NCBI RefSeq assembly: GCF_010092425.1
Contig: NZ_CP048030.1
Coordinates: forward strand, 1,747,501 to 1,811,500
Direction of reading: 5' to 3'
DNA length: 64,000 nt
Source of the DNA: Sinimarinibacterium sp. NLF-5-8
GTDB lineage: Bacteria > Pseudomonadota > Gammaproteobacteria > Nevskiales > Nevskiaceae
Made by a program: the position numbers and the translations under genes. Below, piece by piece: positions 25,768-35,886 of this stretch (positions are counted from its first letter, which is position 1; the number at the start of each line of letters is the position of its first letter). The notes under the pieces are model-generated. The model had not been told where the DNA came from. It saw only the letters and a program-made list of their open reading frames with translations, and did no database searches.

Positions 25768-27519
25768 ATGATTTTTGTGACCACCTCCGTCCGTCCCGTA
25801 TTGATCTGCCTGACCTGCGCCAGCAGTCTTTTGGCTGCCTGTGCCAGCATGACGCCCGCGCCCACCGCCGCCCCCACGCCCGAAGCCGCCGCGCCGCGTC
25901 TGGAAAGTGTGCTGCCCGATCCCCAGGCCCAGGCGCAGTACCACATCATGGCCGGGGAGATGGCAGCAGGTCGCCAGCAGGCCAAACAGGCCGCACAAGA
26001 GTTTTTGTTGGCACTGGATGGCTACCCCGATCCCGAACTGGCGCAGCGCGCCACCCAGCTTGCGGTCAGCGCCCGTGATGCACGACTGACCCTGCGCGCC
26101 GCGCAGCGCTGGCTGGCGCTGGCCGCCGATGATGCCGGCCCGCGCGAAATCATCGCCAGCCTGAGCCTGGATCGTGGTGACCGCCAGCAGGCGCTGGAAC
26201 AGTGCCGTGAGTTGGCCGAGCGCCATCCGGCCAGTCGCGCCGATGGTCTGATGGACTGCGCGCGCATCGCCAGCCAGGCGGCGCCCAACCGCGCCGAGGA
26301 TGCGCTGTGGCTGATGCAGCAGCTGATCAACGACGATCCACAAGCCGCCGCCGCACATCACGCCCTTGCGGTGGTCGCCCTGCGCTTTGACCAACTGGAT
26401 CTGGCAACCGCCGCAGCGCGCGAGGCGCGGCGTCTGGAGCCGGAGAACCGTGATCACCAGCTCCTGGAAATCGGCATTCTCGCCCAGTCCGGCGAGATCG
26501 CATCGGCACTGACGCAGATCAAGCAACTGGTCAAGGCCGATCCCGACAACACCGAGCTGCGCCTCCAGTACGCGCGCCTGTTGCTGGATGACGGGCAGCG
26601 CGCGGCGGCACGCCAGCAAATGCAGGCCGTTCTCAAGATCGACCCGGATGATGTGGATGCCAACTATGTGATGGGCGCGCTGGCACTCGAAGACGACGAT
26701 CCGGTGACGGCGCGCCGCCATCTGAGCAAGCTGCTGGGCACCACCCGCACCGCCGAAGCGGCGCTGCAACTCGGCCAGCTGGCCGAAACCCAGGGGCGCG
26801 ACGACGAGGCGCTGGCGTATTACGCGGTGGTGCAAAGCGGCCCGGCGGCGCTCGAAGCCGGCCTGCGCAGCATCCAGCTGCTGGCGCGCACCGAACGCCT
26901 GTCCGTGGCCTATGAGCTAATCGATGCGATGCGCAGCCGCTATCCGCCCCTGAAGACCCGGCTGGATCTGACCGAAGGCGAGCTGCGCATCCAATACAAC
27001 GATGCCGCAGGCGCCCTGACGCTCTATGACCGCGCCCTGACGCGCACCGCGCCCGAAGATGCGCAAGGGCATCTGAGCCTGCGCTATGGCCGCTCGCTGG
27101 CTTACGAGCAACTGGGGCGCATCGATGATGCCGAAGCCGACCTGCGCGCCATCCTCAGCGAAAATCCCGACGATGCGCGCGCGCTCAATGCCCTCGGCTA
27201 CATGCTCGCCTCCCATACCGCGCGTCTGGATGAGGCCGAACAACTGGTCGCGCGCGCGCAGACGCTGGAACCGGATGACCCGGCCATCATGGACAGTCTC
27301 GGCTGGGTTTATTTCAAGCAGGGCAAGCTGGCCCAGGCGATTGAATGGCTGCGCCAGGCGCATGAACAATTCCCCGATCCGGAAGTCGCCGCACATCTGG
27401 GCGAGGCGCTGTGGGTCGATGGTCAGCAGGATCAGGCACGCCAGGTCTGGGATGCCGCGCGCGCGCAAGACCCCAATCATGCGGTGCTGCGCGAAACGCT
27501 CGAACGCCTCACCCCCTGA
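25768..27519 (+). CDS. Tetratricopeptide-repeat lipoprotein upstream of lolB
   Basis: 583 residues. The lipoprotein signal (IFVTTSVRPVLICLTCASSL followed by LAAC, lipidated Cys near residue 26) precedes a Pro/Ala linker and about 12 TPR-like helical repeats, the clearest being NALGYMLASHTARLDEAEQL and DSLGWVYFKQGKLAQAIEWL. The long N-terminal in-frame reading is rejected because it overlaps hemA and the signal peptide starts at 25768. Homologues next to lolB-ispE in Pseudomonas are outer-membrane TPR proteins with no fixed biochemical role. The stop overlaps the lolB start (TGATG). Confidence 0.88.
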   Translation: MIFVTTSVRPVLICLTCASSLLAACASMTPAPTAAPTPEAAAPRLESVLPDPQAQAQYHIMAGEMAAGRQQAKQAAQEFLLALDGYPDPELAQRATQLAVSARDARLTLRAAQRWLALAADDAGPREIIASLSLDRGDRQQALEQCRELAERHPASRADGLMDCARIASQAAPNRAEDALWLMQQLINDDPQAAAAHHALAVVALRFDQLDLATAAAREARRLEPENRDHQLLEIGILAQSGEIASALTQIKQLVKADPDNTELRLQYARLLLDDGQRAAARQQMQAVLKIDPDDVDANYVMGALALEDDDPVTARRHLSKLLGTTRTAEAALQLGQLAETQGRDDEALAYYAVVQSGPAALEAGLRSIQLLARTERLSVAYELIDAMRSRYPPLKTRLDLTEGELRIQYNDAAGALTLYDRALTRTAPEDAQGHLSLRYGRSLAYEQLGRIDDAEADLRAILSENPDDARALNALGYMLASHTARLDEAEQLVARAQTLEPDDPAIMDSLGWVYFKQGKLAQAIEWLRQAHEQFPDPEVAAHLGEALWVDGQQDQARQVWDAARAQDPNHAVLRETLERLTP

Positions 27520-28160
27520 TGCGCGTCTGGCTCGTTGTTCTGCTGCTCACGCTCAGCGCCTGCACCACCCTGCCGCCACCGCCGGCCACGGCACCCGGCA
27601 GCGCAGAACGGCAGTGGCGCCAGCACCAGCAGTCCCTGGCCGATATCGACGCCTTCCGCCTGCAAGGACGGCTGGCCGACGGCAGTGGCCGCAGCGCCAA
27701 CCTGGACTGGCAACAGCACGCCGATGGCCGCTTCACACTCAATCTGCGCGGGCCGCTCGGCATCGGCGCCGTGTCCATCGAAGGGGATGCTCACAGCGTG
27801 ATCGTGCACGACAAGCAAGGCGCACACCCGACCGATGATCCACAGGGCTGGATGTGGGCGCATCTGGGCTGGGCGCTGCCACTGGACGCCCTGCGCCACT
27901 GGGCACTCGGCCTGCCGGCACCCGGCCTGATCGACCAGCTCACGCTCAATGCCGAAGGACAGCTCCTCGACTTGCAGCAACAGGACTGGACACTGCGCTA
28001 CGATGCCTATCAAACCGTTGGCCTGCTGACGCTGCCCCGCCGCCTGCAGGCGCAGAGCCAGACCATCCGGCTGCGCCTGGTGATGGATCGCTGGGCCGTC
28101 ACCGAGCCACACACCGCCCCTTCTCCACCTGCCGCTTCGACCACTGACGCCCCACAATGA
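27519..28160 (+). CDS. lolB: Outer-membrane lipoprotein receptor LolB
   Basis: 213 residues with a type II signal (MRVWLVVLLLTLSAC, Cys15). The mature part has the LolB pattern FRLQGRLADGSGRSANLDWQ…, a beta-barrel half-open cup that accepts lipoproteins from LolA and inserts them into the outer membrane. It overlaps the TPR gene by 1 nt and ispE by 4 nt (ATGA). Divergent in the C-terminal third, as usual. Confidence 0.9.
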   Translation: MRVWLVVLLLTLSACTTLPPPPATAPGSAERQWRQHQQSLADIDAFRLQGRLADGSGRSANLDWQQHADGRFTLNLRGPLGIGAVSIEGDAHSVIVHDKQGAHPTDDPQGWMWAHLGWALPLDALRHWALGLPAPGLIDQLTLNAEGQLLDLQQQDWTLRYDAYQTVGLLTLPRRLQAQSQTIRLRLVMDRWAVTEPHTAPSPPAASTTDAPQ

Positions 28161-29026
28161 CCGACTCCAATACCGGCGCCTTCACCTCCGGCTTTGGCTG
28201 GCCCGCCCCCGCCAAGCTCAACCTGTTCCTGCACATCACCGGCCGCCGCAGCGACGGCTACCACCAGTTGCAGACCGTGTTCCAGTTTCTCGATTACTGC
28301 GACCGGCTGTACTTCACACCGCGCGGCGACGCCCAGATTCAACGCCTCAACAATCCCGCCAACATCGACGCCGATCACGATCTGGTGGTGCGTGCGGCGC
28401 GCGCCATCCAGCGGGCGTCCGGCTGTCCTCTGGGCGCTGACATTCGCATCGAAAAACACATCCCGCTGGGCGGCGGTCTCGGCGGCGGCTCCAGCAACGC
28501 CGCCACCACGCTGGTTGCGCTCAACCGGCTCTGGAACACCGGCTTCACCCCCGATGAGCTGGCCGCCATTGGCGTTGGCCTGGGCGCCGATGTGCCGGTG
28601 TTCGTGCGCGGCGTCGCCGCCTGGGCCGAAGGCGTCGGCGAGCGTCTGAGCCGGCTCGACCTGCCCGAACCCTGGTACGTCATCATCGTGCCGCCGGTGC
28701 TGGTCAGCACCGCCGAGATTTATGCGGCACCCGAACTCCAGCGCAACTGCCCGCCGATCAGCGCCGAGGATTTTCTCAACGGACACGTCACCCACAACGT
28801 GCTGGAGCCGGTCACCATTGCCCGCCATCCGCCGGTTGGCGATGCACTGCAATGGCTGCGGCAGTTTGGCGATGCCCGGATGTCGGGGTCTGGCGCAGCG
28901 GTATTCCTGGCCTGCGCAGACCGCGAAGGCGCTGACGAGATTGCCGACCGCGTGCCCTCGCGCTGGGTGCGCTTTGTGGCGCGCGGCTGCAATCGCTCTC
29001 CCCTGCGCAGCGCGGCTTCCCGGTAA
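28157..29026 (+). CDS. ispE: 4-(cytidine 5'-diphospho)-2-C-methyl-D-erythritol kinase
   Basis: 289 residues of the GHMP kinase family. The N-terminus has PAPAKLNLFLHITGRRSDGY, the ATP-binding glycine loop PLGGGLGGGSSNAATTL, and the C-terminal GDARMSGSGAAVFLAC motif. It performs the ATP-dependent fourth step of the MEP isoprenoid pathway. Coupled to lolB by ATGA, and followed by tRNA-Gln, the standard gammaproteobacterial order. Confidence 0.95.
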   Translation: MTDSNTGAFTSGFGWPAPAKLNLFLHITGRRSDGYHQLQTVFQFLDYCDRLYFTPRGDAQIQRLNNPANIDADHDLVVRAARAIQRASGCPLGADIRIEKHIPLGGGLGGGSSNAATTLVALNRLWNTGFTPDELAAIGVGLGADVPVFVRGVAAWAEGVGERLSRLDLPEPWYVIIVPPVLVSTAEIYAAPELQRNCPPISAEDFLNGHVTHNVLEPVTIARHPPVGDALQWLRQFGDARMSGSGAAVFLACADREGADEIADRVPSRWVRFVARGCNRSPLRSAASR

Positions 29027-29073
29027 AAAGCGCCCAAAAGAAAATAAATGCGCGCATTCTCAAAACAAATCCG

Positions 29074-29079
29074 TATAAT
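29074..29079 (+). promoter_or_regulatory. -10 element upstream of tRNA-Gln/prs
   Basis: A perfect TATAAT lies 31 nt before tRNA-Gln; the -35 region at 17-nt spacing (CGCGCA) is poor. It may supply the tRNA and prs independently of the lolB-ispE transcript. Confidence 0.5.
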
Positions 29080-29109
29080 GCGCGTCCGCATCGCCAGCCG
29101 ATGCACTGT

Positions 29110-29184
29110 TGGGGCGTCGCCAAGTGGTAAGGCAGCGGGTTTTGATCCCGCCATTCGGTGGTTCGAGTCCATCCGCCCCAGCCA
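29110..29184 (+). tRNA. tRNA-Gln (UUG)
   Basis: Acceptor TGGGGCG pairs with CGCCCCA, then discriminator G and encoded CCA. Anticodon loop contains TTG with stem GCGGG/CCCGC; T-arm GGTGGTTCGAGTCCATCC with the usual TTCGAGTC loop. A U1-A72 pair is a hallmark of bacterial tRNA-Gln. It sits between ispE and prs as in other Gammaproteobacteria. Confidence 0.97.
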
Positions 29185-29303
29185 GACTTTTACACCATGC
29201 GCACATCTTTGCTGCGCTGAGTTGGGCGCTCGCGCCAGCACTGACGCAGTGCTTCAATCTCCCGTCAGCGGGAAAAACTGAAAACCGCAGCCATAGGCAC
29301 GCC

Positions 29304-30257
29304 ATGTCCGATTCGAAGTTGATGCTGTTTTCCGGCAACGCCAACCCCAAGCTTGCCCGCGATATTGCCGCCTATCTCAAGCTGCCGGTCGGCGAGGCGC
29401 TGGTCGGGCGCTTCTCGGACGGTGAGACCCAGATCGAGATTCTCGAAAACGTCCGCGGCAAGGATGTTTTTGTGGTGCAGCCCACCTGCGCGCCCACCAA
29501 CGACAACACCATGGAACTGCTGATGATGCTGGATGCGCTCAAGCGCGCCTCCGCAGGCCGCATCACCGCCGTCATGCCGTATTTTGGCTATGCCCGTCAG
29601 GATCGCCGTCCGCGCAGCGCGCGCGTGCCGATCTCGGCCAAGGTGGTCGCCGATCTGATCGGCGAATGCGGCGCCGATCGTGTGCTCACCATGGATCTGC
29701 ACGCCGATCAAATCCAGGGCTTTTTCGACATTCCCGTGGATAACGTCTACGCCAGCCCGATGCTGCTGGGCGAAATCTGGCGGCAGAAATACGACAACCT
29801 GATCGTCGTCGCGCCCGACGTGGGCGGCGTGGTGCGCGCGCGCGCCATCGCCAAGCGCCTGGACGATGCCGATCTGGCGATCATCGACAAGCGCCGCCCC
29901 AAACCCAACGAATCACGGGTGATGAACATCATCGGCGACGTCGAAGGCCGCACCTGCGTCATGGTCGATGACCTGGTCGATACCGCCGGCACGCTGTGCA
30001 AAGCCGCCGCAGCACTCAAGGAACAAGGTGCGATCAAGGTCGTGGCCTACGTCACCCACCCGGTGCTGTCGGGCCCTGCGATCGACAACATCAGCAAATC
30101 GGTACTCGACGAACTGGTCGTCACCGATTCGATCCCGCTGTCGGCAGAAGCGCAAACCTGCGGCAAGATCCGCCAGCTCTCGATTGGCGGATTGCTCGCT
30201 GAAACCATTCGCCGCATCAGTGCCGAAGAATCCGTCAGTTCGCTGTACGTCGATTGA
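29304..30257 (+). CDS. prs: Ribose-phosphate pyrophosphokinase
   Basis: 317 residues. The flexible catalytic segment [18 protein letters not shown], the PRPP-binding loop [12 protein letters not shown] and the N-terminal [14 protein letters not shown] with GRFSDGET are conserved. It makes PRPP for nucleotide, His and Trp synthesis. The ATG at 29304 is the family start; an upstream in-frame stretch runs through tRNA-Gln and is not coding. Confidence 0.97.
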   Translation: MSDSKLMLFSGNANPKLARDIAAYLKLPVGEALVGRFSDGETQIEILENVRGKDVFVVQPTCAPTNDNTMELLMMLDALKRASAGRITAVMPYFGYARQDRRPRSARVPISAKVVADLIGECGADRVLTMDLHADQIQGFFDIPVDNVYASPMLLGEIWRQKYDNLIVVAPDVGGVVRARAIAKRLDDADLAIIDKRRPKPNESRVMNIIGDVEGRTCVMVDDLVDTAGTLCKAAAALKEQGAIKVVAYVTHPVLSGPAIDNISKSVLDELVVTDSIPLSAEAQTCGKIRQLSIGGLLAETIRRISAEESVSSLYVD

Positions 30258-30307
30258 ATCCCCCCTTCGCCGCCCACCGCGTCCGCAGATTTGCGCGCGC
30301 AAGTGTG

Positions 30308-30313
30308 TATAAT
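30308..30313 (+). promoter_or_regulatory. -10 element upstream of rplY
   Basis: TATAAT in the sequence GTGTGTATAATCCGCGCC, about 60 nt before the rplY ATG; the -35 hexamer is weak. A GC-rich discriminator is consistent with a ribosomal-protein promoter. Confidence 0.5.
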
Positions 30314-30372
30314 CCGCGCCCCATTGTCTGGTCGCGGGCAATGGTTCACATTATTTTTGCGGAGTTTTTTCC

Positions 30373-30981
30373 ATGACCAATCCATTTGTCGTCGTTGCCG
30401 AAGCGCGCGCTGACCAAGGCAAAGGTGCGAGCCGCCGCCTGCGTCGCAAAGGCGTTGTGCCCGGCATCGTCTATGGTGCCAATGAACCGGCCACCGCCAT
30501 CAGCGTCTCAGCCAATGAGCTGGGCAAGTCGCTGCGCGTCAACGCGTTTTACTCCAAGCTGCTGACGCTCACCCTCGGCGGCCGGGAGCAGATCGTTGTT
30601 CTCAAAGACCTGCACCGCCACCCGGTGACCGGCAACGCCCAGCATGTCGATTTCCTGCGGATCGAAGCCAACAAGCCGCTGCGCATGCACATTCCGCTGC
30701 GCTTCAAGGGCGGCGAAGCCTCGCCCGGCGTCAAAAATGGTGGCGGCACCATCGAGCACCATCTGAACCAGGTGGAAATCGAATGCCTGCCGAAAAACCT
30801 CCCCGAGTTCATTGAAGTCGACCTTTCGGCGCTGAACGTTTCCGAATCGGTTCACCTGTCTGCACTGACCCTGCCCGAAGGCGTCGAACTGATCGAACTC
30901 AAGCACGAAAACGATCCGATGGTTGCCGTGGTCAACGCACCGCCAGCCGCCGATGAAGACGAAACCGAAGAAGCCAAGTAA
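30373..30981 (+). CDS. rplY: 50S ribosomal protein L25/general stress protein Ctc
   Basis: 202 residues, the long (CTC/TL5) form: an L25 domain binding 5S rRNA (residues 1-95: RRLRRKGVVPGIVYGANEPA… VLKDLHRHPVTGNAQHVDFL) and a C-terminal beta domain (about 100-190) ending in an acidic Glu/Asp-rich tail. Lies between prs and pth in the conserved order. Confidence 0.96.
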   Translation: MTNPFVVVAEARADQGKGASRRLRRKGVVPGIVYGANEPATAISVSANELGKSLRVNAFYSKLLTLTLGGREQIVVLKDLHRHPVTGNAQHVDFLRIEANKPLRMHIPLRFKGGEASPGVKNGGGTIEHHLNQVEIECLPKNLPEFIEVDLSALNVSESVHLSALTLPEGVELIELKHENDPMVAVVNAPPAADEDETEEAK

Positions 30982-31031
30982 ACCCCTGAGCCGCTGAAAA
31001 GCGCAGCCCCTGCGCCCCCTTCAGCGGCATT

Positions 31032-31069
31032 TGACCCGTTACGAATGCGTGACGGGTCATTTTATTTTT
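31032..31069 (+). terminator. Rho-independent terminator after rplY
   Basis: TGACCCGTTACG and CGTGACGGGTCA form a 12-bp stem with one G·U pair and an AATG loop, followed by TTTTATTTTT. It separates prs-rplY from pth. Confidence 0.9.
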
Positions 31070-31157
31070 CAGCGCCCGGTCTTCATGCTGGCGTCTTCCG
31101 GTTGATTCAAACACCGCGCGCACCTTGCACTGAATCCGTCAGCGCATTGATGGAACC

Positions 31158-31739
31158 ATGAGCCGCACCACAGATCTGTACGCCATCGTCGGCCTCGGCA
31201 ACCCCGGCGACGAATACGCCCGCACCCGTCACAACGCCGGGTTCTGGTGGGTGGATGCCCTCGCCGCGCGCGCGCGCACCCCGCTGCGCCGCGAAGCCAA
31301 GTTTCACGGCGAGCTGGCCCGCATCACCATTGCCGACTGCGACGTACTGCTGCTCAAACCCGGCACCTTCATGAACCGCAGCGGGCAAGCCGTACAGGCA
31401 CTCGCCCAGTTTTACAAAATCGCCCCCGAAAACATCCTCATCGCCCACGATGAACTCGACCTGCCTGCCGGCAAAATGCGCCTCAAACTCGGCGGCGGTC
31501 ACGGCGGCCACAACGGCCTGCGTGATGTTCACCGCGTCATTGGCGCCAACTACCGCCGCCTGCGCATCGGCATTGGTCACCCCGGCGACAAAACCCTGGT
31601 GCTCAACTATGTGCTGGGTCGCCCCAGCCGCGACGACAGCGACGCCATCGCCAACGGCCTTGAGCACGCCACCGACGCACTCGGCACCTGGCTTTCGAGC
31701 AGCTGGGAAAAAGCCCAGCAACAACTTCACACCAATTAA
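31158..31739 (+). CDS. pth: Peptidyl-tRNA hydrolase
   Basis: 193 residues. Family motifs: IVGLGNPGDEYARTRHNAGF with the catalytic His, LLLKPGTFMNRSG, IAHDELDLPAG with the catalytic Asp, and GGHGGHNGLRDV. It frees tRNA from prematurely released peptidyl-tRNA. Precedes ychF, a near-universal pairing. Confidence 0.97.
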   Translation: MSRTTDLYAIVGLGNPGDEYARTRHNAGFWWVDALAARARTPLRREAKFHGELARITIADCDVLLLKPGTFMNRSGQAVQALAQFYKIAPENILIAHDELDLPAGKMRLKLGGGHGGHNGLRDVHRVIGANYRRLRIGIGHPGDKTLVLNYVLGRPSRDDSDAIANGLEHATDALGTWLSSSWEKAQQQLHTN

Positions 31740-31784
31740 AGCGCGCGCCTGCGCACAGCGTTTGACCTTTAACCAGAGAGAAAT

Positions 31785-32879
31785 ATGGGCATTCAATGCG
31801 GCATCGTCGGACTCCCCAACGTCGGCAAATCCACCCTGTTCAACGCCTTGACCAAAGCGCAGATTGCCGCTGAAAACTACCCGTTCTGCACCATCGACCC
31901 CAACGTCGGCGTCGTGGCCGTGCCCGATGCCCGCCTCAATGCGCTGGCCGAAATCGTCAAACCGCAGCGCATTCTTCCCGCCTCGGTGGAGTTTGTAGAC
32001 ATTGCCGGTCTGGTCGCCGGAGCCAGCAAGGGCGAAGGACTGGGCAATCAATTTTTGTCCCACATCCGCGAAACCGACGCCATTGCCCACGTCACCCGCT
32101 GCTTTGACAACCCCGATGTGATCCACGTCGCCGGCTCCACCGATCCGATCCGCGACATTGAAATCATCAACACCGAACTGGCACTGGCCGACCTCGACAC
32201 CGTCAGCAAAGCTTGCGAGCGCGCCGCGCGCGCGGCCAAAACCGGCAACAAGGACGCCATCGCCAAACACGCCCTACTCCAGCGCGTACAAGCCCAGCTC
32301 GACGGCGGCCAGCCGGTGCGCGGCCTTGGCCTCAGCGACGAAGAAAAGCTGCTGCTGCGCGACCTGCACCTGATCACCGCCAAACCGGCGCTGTACATCG
32401 CCAACGTCGATGAAGACGGCCTGGCCAACGGCAACGAGTACCTTGCGCGCGTGCAGGAATACGCCAAGGCCGAAAACGCCGAAGTGGTGGCCGTCTGCGC
32501 CGCGATTGAAGCCGAAATCGCCCTGCTCGACGACGACGAAAAAAGCGTGTTTCTGGCCGATCTGGGGCTGGAAGAACCCGGCCTCAACCGCGTCATTCGC
32601 GGTGCCTACGCGCTGCTCGGCCTGCAAACCTACTTCACCGCCGGCGTTCAGGAAGTGCGCGCCTGGACCATCCACAAAGGCGACACCGCCCCGCGCGCCG
32701 CCGCAGCCATCCACACCGACTTTGAAAAAGGCTTTATCCGCGCGCAGACCATCGCCTATGAAGACTTTGTGCAATACAAAGGCGAACACGGCGCCAAAGA
32801 AGCCGGAAAAATGCGCGCCGAAGGCAAGGACTACATCGTCAAGGACGGCGACGTTTTGAACTTTTTGTTCAACGTCTGA
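31785..32879 (+). CDS. ychF: Ribosome-binding ATPase YchF/OLA1
   Basis: 364 residues. P-loop GLPNVGKST near residue 8, switch [22 protein letters not shown], an altered NxxE specificity motif (ANVDEDG) that gives ATP rather than GTP preference, and a C-terminal TGS domain ([20 protein letters not shown]…). It binds ribosomes and responds to oxidative stress. The ATG at 31785 follows AGAGAG. Confidence 0.97.
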   Translation: MGIQCGIVGLPNVGKSTLFNALTKAQIAAENYPFCTIDPNVGVVAVPDARLNALAEIVKPQRILPASVEFVDIAGLVAGASKGEGLGNQFLSHIRETDAIAHVTRCFDNPDVIHVAGSTDPIRDIEIINTELALADLDTVSKACERAARAAKTGNKDAIAKHALLQRVQAQLDGGQPVRGLGLSDEEKLLLRDLHLITAKPALYIANVDEDGLANGNEYLARVQEYAKAENAEVVAVCAAIEAEIALLDDDEKSVFLADLGLEEPGLNRVIRGAYALLGLQTYFTAGVQEVRAWTIHKGDTAPRAAAAIHTDFEKGFIRAQTIAYEDFVQYKGEHGAKEAGKMRAEGKDYIVKDGDVLNFLFNV

Positions 32880-32961
32880 GGCCGCGCGCCGTATTCAAAG
32901 CAGCTGCGCCATCACAGTGGCTCGCGTCTGCGTGGCTCGATATGCAGCACCGACAGGTTCG

Positions 32962-35661
32962 TCAGTCCAGCAGGCCATGATCGCGCGCGGCGGTGATGGC
33001 ACGCAGACGGTTGTCCACACCGAGTTTGGCGTAGATGTTTTTGAGATGGAATTTGATGGTGTTTTCTGAAACAAACAGGTTTTTCGCCATTTGTTTGTTG
33101 GAGACCCCTTTGGCCAGCAAGCCCAGGATGGCCTGCTCTTTTTCGGTGAGGGCTTCGACCATTTTCTCTGGCATGGCCGCAGCCGTTGTCGATGCGCCGC
33201 CGCACGCGCGGACGAGCTGATCGAGATAGTCCGCAGCCTGGGGGACACCCGCAGGCGGGGTTTGCTGCATGCGCAGCAGCAGTGGCAGCAGCGTTTCACG
33301 CTCTTCGACGAAGGCACCGATGATGCCGCCGACAGCGCCAACCCGGATGGCTTCTGTCAACGCGCGAAGTGCGGCGCGATCTTCACGGTTGCGCAGATGC
33401 CAGCAGGCTTCAAGGATGCTCAGCCGCATGCGGGCATAGGGGCGCGCGCTGGCGCGTTGATGTTCAATTTGCAGCCAGCGCTGAGCCACCGCGCTCTGGC
33501 CGCTTTGAATGGCCAGCCGAATCGCGGCGTGTATGGGATTGGCCAGCGTATCGGTAAACAGCATCCATTGCGGCGGTGCGTCGGGCGCAAGCGGCACAGA
33601 GGCGGCCAGGGTTTGCGCGTAGGACAGATATCCTCCTGCCAATGCGCGCCGCACGCGTTCCCACCCGGTCAGCAACAACAGCCGCGACAGCCCATTGCTG
33701 CGCGCATGGGCCTCCAGACGATCCAGCCATTCGTCTGCCTGTGTTTTGCGTCCGCACCCATCTTCGATCCGCGCCATGCTGATCAATGCCAGGGCGGTGA
33801 AGTCAGGCAGTGTGGATTCCATGATGATGTCGTAATGACGCTCGCCCAGCGCGCGCGCTGTGTCCAGATCGTGGGCCTCATACAAGGCCCACAGATAGCA
33901 GGCATGCATGACGGCCGAGGCCAGTGAGCGATCCTGCATGGGGCGCACTTCGCCGGTGAATTGTTGAAACTGGATCAGTGCGCCTCGCAGATCGCCTTGC
34001 AGCAGTTGTGAGAGTGCAGACAGCGCGGCGGTATATCCGCCACTGAAGGCTGCTGCACCCCGCCGGGAATGTCGGTTGGCCAATTCGGTCAGCGCGCGCG
34101 CCTTGTCGAACGCATTCTGGCCAATGGCGTGGTAGGCCGCGACATTGCCTGCGGCGGCCAGCTCAAACGCACGGAAAACGCTGCAATCCTGCACGTTCAG
34201 ATCGACCCTCTGAACCCGCGCGAATGCCTGTTCAAGTTGATCGGCCGAGATCGCGGCCATGGTCAGCACCACGTCCACGCACGGCTCACCGCTGCGCTCA
34301 AGCTGCTCCAGCGCCGCCTGCACAGGTTTGAGCGCGGCGTGGCGGTGCAAAAAGACGTAAGCCCATCCGACCTTGATCAGCAACCTCGGACGACGCGCCA
34401 TGACCTCCCACGGCAGCCGCGATGCCCAGCGTTCCAGGGTCAGGATCTGGCCATCCGCAACCAGTTGCTGCGCCCAGTGTTCCAGGGTGCTGGCCGCCAA
34501 AAGCCAATCCTGGCAGGCCAGCGCGTGAAAAACGGTTTCTTCCGGCATGTTTTCGGCCGCATACCATTGCGCGGCCCTGGCATGCACGGCGCGCAATGTT
34601 TCGGGCTCGTGCGCCTTGAGCTGATCTGCGAGGCTGGTGGAAAACAGGCCGTGATACTTGAACCAGTGCCGGTTGGCATCCAGCCCACGCAAAAACAGCC
34701 CGGACCGCTCCAGGTTTTCCAAGATCATCTGTGCATCACCCATGCCGGTGACGGCCTCACACAAGCGGCCACATAGCCGTGTCAGCACCGAGGTGCGCAA
34801 CAAAAAAGTCTGGATTTGCTGCGGCTGTGCTGCAAGCACGTTATCGGTCAGGTAATTGGCCAGCTCGCGCGGCCGGTGCTGATCGAGCATGTCAAGGCTC
34901 TCCCGCACGCTGCGCCTTCCCAGCGACAGGCGGAACAGCTGCAGCGCGGCAGGCCACCCTTCGGTTTGCCGGTATACCGCATCGACTTCACCGGCTGCCA
35001 TTTCCAGCTCGGGCGCGTTGGCAAAAAACGAGCGGACTTCATCCACACTGAAGCGCAGCTCATCTGCCGGGATCACCAGGGCTCGACCTTCGATGGTTGC
35101 ACGCGGCAGGCCGATATCGGGCACCGAGCGTGAACCCATCAGAATGGTGACGTTTTCGGGAACATGTTCGATGAACTCACGGAAAAAGCGCAGAATCTCC
35201 GGAGTTGACAGCGTTTGAAATTCATCCAGAAACAATGCTGCCGGCTTTTCCAGCCGACTCAGGATATCGATCATCCAGTCAGACCTGCGCCGGCTCCTGC
35301 CATCCAGTGGCTGTGTTTCGGCGCTGGGATCAAGCTCGCGCACCAGCGCGCGCATGTGCACAAAAAACCGCCGGGGATCGTTGTCCGCTTCATCCAGGGT
35401 CAGCCAAGCCGTCATCTGCCCTGCCGCCTGACAGGTCTGCCGGATCTGCAAGAGCGCCGTGGTCTTGCCGTGCCCTGCCGGGCCTTGCAGCACCACCACG
35501 CGCGCGCCGTCGTGCTGCTTCAGCCGATTCAGCACGCTGTGCCGCGTCAACAGCGGCCGCACCAATGGCGGAGCAAAAAACTTGTGCGCACAGACCGTCA
35601 GATCTTCGGCTGCCTCAAAAAAATCAGGCGATGTCTCCGGTGTCGGTTTTGCCCCCTCCAC
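32962..35661 (-). CDS. MalT/AlkS-type ATP-dependent LuxR-family regulator
   Basis: 899 residues. A Walker A motif VVVLQGPAGHGKTTAL (60-68) and Walker B ALFLDEFQTL (about 143) form a STAND NTPase; a long helical TPR-like sensor region follows, and a LuxR HTH ends the protein (LTEKEQAILGLLAKGVSNKQ… NTIKFHLKNIYAKLGVDNR). Such proteins bind an inducer and ATP, oligomerise and activate catabolic promoters (maltose, alkanes, alcohols). No catabolic target sits directly beside it: its flanks are ychF and fpr. The inducer is unknown; an alkane or steroid link would be guesswork. Confidence 0.88.
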   Translation of the reverse strand: MEGAKPTPETSPDFFEAAEDLTVCAHKFFAPPLVRPLLTRHSVLNRLKQHDGARVVVLQGPAGHGKTTALLQIRQTCQAAGQMTAWLTLDEADNDPRRFFVHMRALVRELDPSAETQPLDGRSRRRSDWMIDILSRLEKPAALFLDEFQTLSTPEILRFFREFIEHVPENVTILMGSRSVPDIGLPRATIEGRALVIPADELRFSVDEVRSFFANAPELEMAAGEVDAVYRQTEGWPAALQLFRLSLGRRSVRESLDMLDQHRPRELANYLTDNVLAAQPQQIQTFLLRTSVLTRLCGRLCEAVTGMGDAQMILENLERSGLFLRGLDANRHWFKYHGLFSTSLADQLKAHEPETLRAVHARAAQWYAAENMPEETVFHALACQDWLLAASTLEHWAQQLVADGQILTLERWASRLPWEVMARRPRLLIKVGWAYVFLHRHAALKPVQAALEQLERSGEPCVDVVLTMAAISADQLEQAFARVQRVDLNVQDCSVFRAFELAAAGNVAAYHAIGQNAFDKARALTELANRHSRRGAAAFSGGYTAALSALSQLLQGDLRGALIQFQQFTGEVRPMQDRSLASAVMHACYLWALYEAHDLDTARALGERHYDIIMESTLPDFTALALISMARIEDGCGRKTQADEWLDRLEAHARSNGLSRLLLLTGWERVRRALAGGYLSYAQTLAASVPLAPDAPPQWMLFTDTLANPIHAAIRLAIQSGQSAVAQRWLQIEHQRASARPYARMRLSILEACWHLRNREDRAALRALTEAIRVGAVGGIIGAFVEERETLLPLLLRMQQTPPAGVPQAADYLDQLVRACGGASTTAAAMPEKMVEALTEKEQAILGLLAKGVSNKQMAKNLFVSENTIKFHLKNIYAKLGVDNRLRAITAARDHGLLD

Positions 35662-35824
35662 TGTGCCTCCTCAAATCATTCATGTCCGGCATTGTGCAGA
35701 CCTTATGTGAGCGATCCCCCCACCCGCAAGGCCAGCCGCGCCTCTGTGCATGCCTTCGGCGCCTGTTCATGATCTTCTGGACTTGCGTATTCGGGTGGAC
35801 ACGATCAGACATGCGGGCAGCAAA

Positions 35825-35854
35825 AAGCCGCAGCCCCGAAAGAGGCTGCGGCTT
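35825..35854 (-). terminator. Rho-independent terminator of fpr
   Basis: An 11-bp stem AAGCCGCAGCC / GGCTGCGGCTT with an 8-nt loop; reading on the minus strand it ends in TTTTT. It lies about 30 nt after the fpr stop. Confidence 0.88.
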
Positions 35855-35886
35855 GGGTTTGACCGCAGATGCGCGCGCAGGCCCGT

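Noticed and set aside
29185-29303. Second tRNA or small ORF between tRNA-Gln and prs
   Set aside because: No cloverleaf; open frame merely continues from the tRNA sequence into prs.
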